A stretch of DNA of 8,597 bases from positions 1 to 8,597 of the forward strand of contig JBJSXI010000068.1 of assembly GCA_046086305.1 (NCBI GenBank), written 5' to 3'. Positions 4,358 to 8,597 of the stretch are shown piece by piece. The stretch is from UBA668 sp046086305 (GTDB taxonomy: Bacteria > Actinomycetota > Acidimicrobiia > Acidimicrobiales > Ilumatobacteraceae). Below the pieces are notes generated by a model. It had not been told where the DNA came from, ran no database searches, and was given only the letters and a program-made list of their open reading frames with translations. The translations under genes and the position numbers were made by a program. Position 1 is the stretch's first letter. The number at the start of each line of letters is the position of its first letter.

Positions 4358-5463
4358 GACTCCCTACGGTACCGAATGAGCACCATGCCATCGGTGCCGT
4401 ATTCGTGAGGTAGGACACGCCATCCGTGGCCATGTGCCCGCCACTCGCCGACCGGCCGAGCGCCATCGACGACGAATCCGGGCGGAATCGGGTGATCGAT
4501 CGACTCTGCGTCGAGCACCGTGCAGACCGAGTAGACGAGGCTGCCTCCGAGACGCACCAGACGTGAGGCCTCGCCGAGGATGCGTCGCTGGAGTGCGGCG
4601 AGCTCGTCGATGTGGCGCTCCTCCAGACGCCACCGCGCATCGGCACGACGGCGGAGGACACCGAGTCCACTGCACGGCGCATCGACGAGGACATGGTCGA
4701 ACGCACTGTCGGCGAACGGGCTGCGCGTCGCATCCGCCACCACGACGACCACATTCCCGACGCCGAGACGTCGGGCGTTCTCGGCGACCAGACCTGCACG
4801 GTGCACCTGCGAGTCCCCCGCGATGACCATCGCACCGCTCGACGCGATCGCCGTCGCCTTCCCCCCGGGTCCGGCACACATGTCGAGCACGGTCTCGCCG
4901 ATGACGGCATCCACCGAGGCGGCCACCCACTGCGAGGCCAGGTCCTGGATGTACCCGTCGCCACGAGGCGTGGCAGTCGCAGGCTCGTTCATCGCCGCCA
5001 ACATCGCATGCGCCTCCGTCGACCCCAATTGTCGTTCGAGCACCTCGACGATCCAGTCCGGGTAACTCAACTCCTCGGCCCTCGAGCCCCACACCATCGG
5101 CACGTCGGCCACGCGGCGGAGGATCGCATTGACGAAGCCGCGGGCCCGACGAGGTGCGAGGCGCACCGTCTCGCCGACCGCCGCGTGCGGCGGGACACCG
5201 GCGAAGAGCAACTGATAGGCACCCAGTCGCAGCACCGTCCTCACGAGTGGTTCGGGGTCTGCGGCGATGAACCGGTCGACTGCCGCGTCACATGCCCGAC
5301 GTCGACGTGTCGTTCCGTAGACGAGATCGGTGACGAACCGTCGATCCCGTTCGTCGAGCCGGCTTGCCGCAAGTTCCGCAGGGACGACAAGGTGGGCGAA
5401 TGCGCCCTCGTGGTCGATGCGTTCGAGACATCGCAGCGCGACCGTCCGCGCGTCGGTGGTCAT
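4354..5463 (-). CDS. rsmB: 16S rRNA (cytosine-967-C5)-methyltransferase, short form
   Basis: RsmB methylates C5 of C967 in 16S rRNA using SAM. The 369-residue protein starts with a NusB-like RNA-binding domain (about 3-125, with DRRFVTDLVYGTTRRRR and GFVNAILRRV) and ends with the Rossmann methyltransferase domain: DMCAGPGGKA (194-203), VVADAT, LVDAPCSGLGVLRRR (259-273, Cys264) and YSVCTV (311-316, Cys314). Both family cysteines are kept; the usual Thr before the second is Val. It is shorter than E. coli RsmB (429 residues). The main reason seems to be the linker: about ten residues separate AMNEPAT from GYIQDLAS, where relatives carry roughly fifty more. It overlaps fmt upstream and moaB downstream by ATGA, so it is part of one translationally coupled run. 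Confidence 0.95.
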   Translation of the reverse strand: MTTDARTVALRCLERIDHEGAFAHLVVPAELAASRLDERDRRFVTDLVYGTTRRRRACDAAVDRFIAADPEPLVRTVLRLGAYQLLFAGVPPHAAVGETVRLAPRRARGFVNAILRRVADVPMVWGSRAEELSYPDWIVEVLERQLGSTEAHAMLAAMNEPATATPRGDGYIQDLASQWVAASVDAVIGETVLDMCAGPGGKATAIASSGAMVIAGDSQVHRAGLVAENARRLGVGNVVVVVADATRSPFADSAFDHVLVDAPCSGLGVLRRRADARWRLEERHIDELAALQRRILGEASRLVRLGGSLVYSVCTVLDAESIDHPIPPGFVVDGARPVGEWRAHGHGWRVLPHEYGTDGMVLIRYRRES

Positions 5464-6326
5464 TCGAAGGCCTCACCGGGCGACGGATGGATCCCGTTGA
5501 GGAATTCGGTGAGCGACATGGGTGATCTGCCCTCGGGTTGCACGCGTCCGACGACGAGCCCACGTGCCGGAACCACGGCGCTGCTCCCGCCAGCCGCTGC
5601 GTCGCCAGTGGACAGATCGAGGCCCGACTCGAGGATCTTCACCCGGCGCCCGCGGAATGTCGTCCACGCGCCACCGACCCGGACGAGACGGTCGATCTCG
5701 ACGACGTCCGCCGACCAGTCGATACGCAGTTGATCGGGCGTGATCTTGGCCGCATAGGTCGGGACACCGTGTTGAGGTTCTGGCTCTGGCAGCGGCCCGT
5801 CGAGCATCGTGACCAGCAGTCGACTCCCGACGTCGACGAGTCGTCCACGAAGGTCACTCGCTGTGTCGCGTGGCCCGATCGGCGTCTCGACACAGGCGAA
5901 CACCGGTCCGCTGTCGAGACCCTCGGCGACCTTCATGAGACACACACCGGTGACGTCATCGCCGGCCAGGAGGGCACGCTCGACCGGCGCTGCGCCGCGC
6001 CAACGCGGCAGGAGCGAGAAGTGCAGGTTCACCATCGGCACACCATCGGGCGGGCCGAGCAGGCGGGCGGGCAGGAGCTTTCCGAACGCGACGACGACAC
6101 CGAGGTCGGCGCCGACACCACTGATGTCGTCGAGGTGCTCCGACACGGGCAGTCCGAGCTCGGTCGCGGCGCGCTTGACGGGCGACGGGGTCGACGAGCC
6201 GCGGCGCCCGCGGCGGGCATCGGCTCCGGTGACGACGAGGAGGATCTCGTGACCGGCATCGACGAGCGCCCGCAGCGGGGGCACCGCCATGTCGGGCGTG
6301 CCGAGATAGACGAGCCGGCGCCTCAC
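5460..6326 (-). CDS. fmt: Methionyl-tRNA formyltransferase
   Basis: Fmt transfers a formyl group from 10-formyl-THF to Met-tRNA(fMet). The 288-residue protein begins LVYLGTPDMAVPPL (5-18), the family N-terminus, and has STPSPVK (45-51). The catalytic segment is NLHFSLLPRWRGAAPV (100-115) with Asn100 and His102, and Asp138 lies in AEGLDSGPV. The C-terminal OB-fold domain (from about 192, KITPDQLRIDW) binds tRNA; it is somewhat compact, as the whole protein is about 20-25 residues shorter than usual. The start is GTG 6326, ten bases after the def stop, with no strong ribosome binding site. The stop overlaps rsmB (ATGA). def-fmt-rsmB is the classical bacterial order. Confidence 0.96.
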   Translation of the reverse strand: MRRRLVYLGTPDMAVPPLRALVDAGHEILLVVTGADARRGRRGSSTPSPVKRAATELGLPVSEHLDDISGVGADLGVVVAFGKLLPARLLGPPDGVPMVNLHFSLLPRWRGAAPVERALLAGDDVTGVCLMKVAEGLDSGPVFACVETPIGPRDTASDLRGRLVDVGSRLLVTMLDGPLPEPEPQHGVPTYAAKITPDQLRIDWSADVVEIDRLVRVGGAWTTFRGRRVKILESGLDLSTGDAAAGGSSAVVPARGLVVGRVQPEGRSPMSLTEFLNGIHPSPGEAFE

Positions 6327-6336
6327 CGCGACGGGC

Positions 6337-6864
6337 TCACTTCAGACGCAGACGACGTCGTTCCCCACGTCCGGCGGGACCCTCCTGGATCCGGCGGTAC
6401 TCGTCGAGCGCCTCCACCCGCTGATCGGGTGTCATCCGGTCGAACATCAGCACACCGTTGAGGTGGTCGATCTCGTGCTGGAACATCCGACCCATCAACT
6501 CGTCGGCCTCGATCTCGACCTGGTTGCCGTCGACGTCGAGGCCACGCACGAGCACCCGGTTGGGCCGCAGGATCTCGACGTACAGGTCGGGAATGCTGAG
6601 ACATCCCTCCGCGTAGACGTACTCGCCGTCACTCTCCACGACGACGGGATTGATGATCGCCATCGGCTGTTCGTCGAGGTCCCACACCACGACCTGCTTC
6701 TGCACGCCGATCTGCGGTGCAGCGAGCGCAAGACCCGAGTCGGTCTCGTACAGCGTGTCGAACATGTCGTCGACCAGGCGGGCGACCTTGCCGTCGACAT
6801 CGGCGACGGGCGCGGCGGCGGTCTTCAACACCGGGTCACCAAAGGTACGGATCCGCTGAGCCAT
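6337..6864 (-). CDS. def: Peptide deformylase
   Basis: This metalloenzyme removes the N-formyl group from new proteins, the partner step to Fmt encoded next to it. The 175-residue protein has all three motifs. Motif 1 is GLALAAPQ (44-51), where the usual GxGxAAxQ has Ala46 in place of the second Gly. Motif 2 is EGCLS (86-90) with metal ligand Cys88. Motif 3 is QHEIDH (129-134) with ligands His130 and His134 and catalytic Glu131. The ATG at 6864 begins MAQRIRTFGDPVL, the normal family start. The much longer open frame upstream runs antisense through the RsmC-like gene and is not coding. There is no ribosome binding site. TAGCCT (6877-6872) ends seven bases before the ATG, suggesting a leaderless mRNA. 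Confidence 0.96.
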   Translation of the reverse strand: MAQRIRTFGDPVLKTAAAPVADVDGKVARLVDDMFDTLYETDSGLALAAPQIGVQKQVVVWDLDEQPMAIINPVVVESDGEYVYAEGCLSIPDLYVEILRPNRVLVRGLDVDGNQVEIEADELMGRMFQHEIDHLNGVLMFDRMTPDQRVEALDEYRRIQEGPAGRGERRRLRLK

Positions 6865-6871
6865 GTCTGCA

Positions 6872-6877
6872 AGGCTA
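6872..6877 (-). promoter_or_regulatory. Candidate -10 element for a leaderless def transcript
   Basis: On the minus strand this reads TAGCCT (TANNNT) and ends seven bases before the def ATG, the distance expected if transcription starts at the A of ATG. I see no Shine-Dalgarno sequence before def and no clear -35. It lies in the 20 bp between the divergent def and RsmC-like genes. The coupled def-fmt-rsmB-moaB run may start here. Confidence 0.45.
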
Positions 6878-6884
6878 CCGAGCG

Positions 6885-7481
6885 GTGCCCGATCCGCCGT
6901 CCCACTACTTCGACGAGCGTCCCGAGACCCCGTCGGCACCCGCACGTGTCGAGGTCGTCCTCGCTGACGTCCGACTGTCGCTGACCACCGACCGGGGCGT
7001 CTTCGGCCACGCTCGACTCGATCCGGGTACTCGGCTCCTGCTGCAGGAGGCGCCACCACCGTCGCCCGATGGTGATCTGCTCGACCTCGGCTGCGGGTAC
7101 GGCGCCATCGCGCTGACGATGGCTGTCCGCGCACCGGGCGCAACGGTGTGGGCGGTCGATGTCAACGAGCGGGCCCGCCGACTGTGCGCCGACAACGCCC
7201 GTGACCATGGCCTGACCAATGTCCGTGTGTGCGCACCCGATGAGGTCCCGGCCGACATCCGCTTCGCGACCATCTGGAGCAATCCTCCGATTCGCATCGG
7301 GAAGGCCGCCCTCCACGACCTGCTGCTCCGCTGGCTCGAGCGTCTCGATGGCGAGGCCGTGCTCGTCGTGCACCGTCATCTCGGGAGCGACTCACTGCAG
7401 CGCTGGCTCGAGCACGAGGGCCACTCGACGATGCGCCTCGTGAGCAGGGCCGGCTACCGATTGCTCGTCGTGCGTGGCTGA
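6885..7481 (+). CDS. RsmC-like class I SAM-dependent methyltransferase
   Basis: The 198-residue protein is a single small methyltransferase (MTS) domain, like the catalytic half of RsmC, which makes m2G1207 in 16S rRNA. A short lead (PSHYFDERP, then DRGVFGHARLDPGTRLLL) precedes motif I, DLGCGYG at 67-73; VWAVDVNERA (88-97) is motif II and SNPPIRIGK (132-140) is the NPP[FY]-type motif IV that binds the target base amino group. LHDLLLRWLERL, LGSDSLQRWL and RAGYRLLVVRG complete the fold. N2-guanine methylation is inferred from motif IV; the exact target is not known. GTG 6885 is the best start, since the frame upstream lacks other good codons and enters def in antisense. Its ribosome binding site is weak. 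It faces away from def (20 bp) and converges on priA (3 bp gap). Confidence 0.88.
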   Translation: MPDPPSHYFDERPETPSAPARVEVVLADVRLSLTTDRGVFGHARLDPGTRLLLQEAPPPSPDGDLLDLGCGYGAIALTMAVRAPGATVWAVDVNERARRLCADNARDHGLTNVRVCAPDEVPADIRFATIWSNPPIRIGKAALHDLLLRWLERLDGEAVLVVHRHLGSDSLQRWLEHEGHSTMRLVSRAGYRLLVVRG

Positions 7482-7484
7482 GGC

Positions 7485-8597
7485 TCACACCCGCGGCGGA
7501 TCGACGACGACCCTGCAGCGACCCGTCGGTCGCGGCACCTCGGCGAGACGTGTTCCGAGCTCGAGCCACTCGTCGGCACGGATCAGCGCACCCGACGCGG
7601 TCGGAGTCCATTCGAGACCAGTCGCCGCCGCGACCTCGGAGGCACACGCGCCCTCGACGAGGGCGAGCGCGGCGAACGGTGGCAGCCGCAACAGCCTGCG
7701 GCGTTCGAGTTCACCCATCCCGAGATCGCGGATGTCACCTGCGGCGAGCGCGACGAGCACCTCGTGGTCGGGCTGATGGGTCTGCACCACGACGACGCCA
7801 CCCCCGTTGCGACGTCCGACCAGCCGACCCGCCCGGACGATCAGCGCGACCGCCTGCTCGGCTGCTCGGTAGCGAGGTGCGAGCAACTCTGCATCCATGT
7901 CGAGGAAGACCACCGCATCGACGTTGCGCACCCTGTGGAGCGCCGCCTCCGTGCCGACGAACACATCAGCGGCCCGATCGTCGATGTCACCGTCACCCGT
8001 GACGGCCACTACGGGTCGCGCTGCTGCCGCCTCGAGTTCCTCACGGAGACGAGTGACGCCGGGTCGTACCACGGCCAACGACGACGCAGCGCACCGTTGG
8101 CACACCACGGGACGCGTCGAGGCGCACCGCGGACATTCGAGTACCGCGTCCGATGGCTGGATCACTGCCGCTGCACAGGTCTCGCAGCGTTGGAGGGCAC
8201 GACACGATCGACAGGCCAACAGCCGCGCCCGTCCGGGTGCGTTCAGCACGCAGACGACGCGCCGTGCGGGATCGCGGATCAGTTCGACGAGGCGACTGCC
8301 GACGAGTGAGCGACGCCACGGCTCGACCGCTGATCGATCGTCGATCTCGATCGACGGCCAGTCGGCGGGCGCAGCGCTGTCGACCAGCTCACCGACGTCA
8401 TCCGCCCACTGCAGCGCAGTCGCCGACGGACATGGAGAGACGAGGTCGCACGACGCGCCCGCACGGGCTGCCCGCTCGACGGCCACGTCACGTGCGTGCC
8501 AGGTGGGCGTTCGCTGTTCCTGGTACGACTCGTCGTGCTCGTCTAGGACCGCGACGGCGCGAAGGTCCGGACACGGGGCCCACACGGCGGCGCGTGA
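7485..8597 (-). CDS. priA: Primosomal protein N' (PriA), C-terminal 370 residues, degenerate helicase motifs
   Basis: PriA recognises stalled forks and restarts replication. The visible 370 residues are the C-terminal half; the 3'-DNA-binding and first helicase part lie beyond the window. APCPDLRAVAVLDEHDESY with WHARDVAVERA aligns with the PriA motif II region, but DEEH reads LDEH. The zinc-binding insertion is intact with four CxxC pairs (CRSC, CETC, CPRC, CQRC). Where active PriA has GTQMxxKG and QVAGRAGR, this protein has GTEAALHRV and VRAGRLVG, so helicase motifs V and VI are lost. LPPFAALALVEG begins the C-terminal domain. Actinobacterial PriA proteins are known for such decay and are probably not ATP-driven helicases. 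The frame is open to the window edge. priA-def-fmt-rsmB is a conserved order, here interrupted by an opposed gene. Confidence 0.92.
   Translation of the reverse strand, partial: SRAAVWAPCPDLRAVAVLDEHDESYQEQRTPTWHARDVAVERAARAGASCDLVSPCPSATALQWADDVGELVDSAAPADWPSIEIDDRSAVEPWRRSLVGSRLVELIRDPARRVVCVLNAPGRARLLACRSCRALQRCETCAAAVIQPSDAVLECPRCASTRPVVCQRCAASSLAVVRPGVTRLREELEAAAARPVVAVTGDGDIDDRAADVFVGTEAALHRVRNVDAVVFLDMDAELLAPRYRAAEQAVALIVRAGRLVGRRNGGGVVVVQTHQPDHEVLVALAAGDIRDLGMGELERRRLLRLPPFAALALVEGACASEVAAATGLEWTPTASGALIRADEWLELGTRLAEVPRPTGRCRVVVDPPRV

Noticed and set aside
4612..5733. Long plus-strand open frame opposite rsmB and fmt
   Set aside because: Covers two conserved genes in antisense; the product is rich in Arg, His and Asp with no recognisable motif.
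5538..6461. Plus-strand open frame opposite fmt and def
   Set aside because: Antisense shadow; no family features.
6865..7143. N-terminal extension of deformylase by about 90 residues
   Set aside because: It is antisense to the RsmC-like gene, has no conserved content, and the ATG at 6864 gives the normal family start.
1..8597. CRISPR arrays, insertion sequences, tRNA or rRNA genes, phage genes
   Set aside because: Looked for spaced repeats, transposase motifs, terminal repeats and cloverleaf patterns by eye; none seen. The window is filled by housekeeping genes.

Overview
The window is gene-dense, GC-rich bacterial chromosome. The GC-rich third positions, the frequent GTG starts, the order infC-rpmI-rplT-TrmH family methyltransferase-pheS (also seen in Mycobacterium), an actinobacterial-type PriA with decayed helicase motifs, and several actinobacterial small-protein families all point to Actinobacteria. 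A deep lineage such as Acidimicrobiia is my guess, not something the sequence proves. I see no mobile element, CRISPR array, tRNA or rRNA. Almost everything supports protein synthesis.

Right part, minus strand (8597 to about 3260). The 3' half of priA enters at the edge. An RsmC-like methyltransferase gene sits on the plus strand between priA and def, ending 3 bp from priA and starting 20 bp from def. Then come def (peptide deformylase), fmt (Met-tRNA formyltransferase), rsmB (16S rRNA m5C methyltransferase) and a MoaB/MogA-type molybdopterin protein. def-fmt has a 10 bp gap; fmt-rsmB and rsmB-moaB overlap by ATGA, which suggests translational coupling. After 82 bp comes a pair overlapping by GTGA: a 70-aa cold-shock-domain-like protein and an alkyltransferase-like (ATL) protein without the catalytic cysteine.

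Middle (about 2760-3276). A 101-aa DUF1844-like gene on the plus strand diverges from infC and runs 17 bp into the 3' end of the ATL gene. The roughly 200 bp between it and infC hold overlapping divergent -10-like hexamers and a set of GC-rich hairpins in the presumed infC leader.

Left part, minus strand (2760 to 1): infC (IF3), rpmI (L35), rplT (L20), a SpoU/TrmH family RNA methyltransferase and the 5' part of pheS. infC has no ATG, GTG or TTG at its proper N-terminus. The only sensible start is ATA at 2760-2758, nine bases after an AGGAG and directly downstream of an in-frame stop. The TrmH gene also lacks a canonical start; its best candidate is a CTG overlapping the rplT stop as CTGA. Because IF3 is the factor that rejects non-canonical start codons, one operon may carry two IF3-sensitive starts. 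I consider this the most interesting signal here, together with the structured infC leader and the mutually exclusive hairpins between infC and rpmI.

Functionally, the window joins initiation (IF3, Fmt), N-terminal processing (Def), ribosomal proteins (L35, L20), rRNA modification (RsmB, RsmC-like, TrmH-like) and tRNA charging (PheS). PriA, the ATL protein and MoaB/MogA are neighbours from replication restart, DNA repair and cofactor metabolism.
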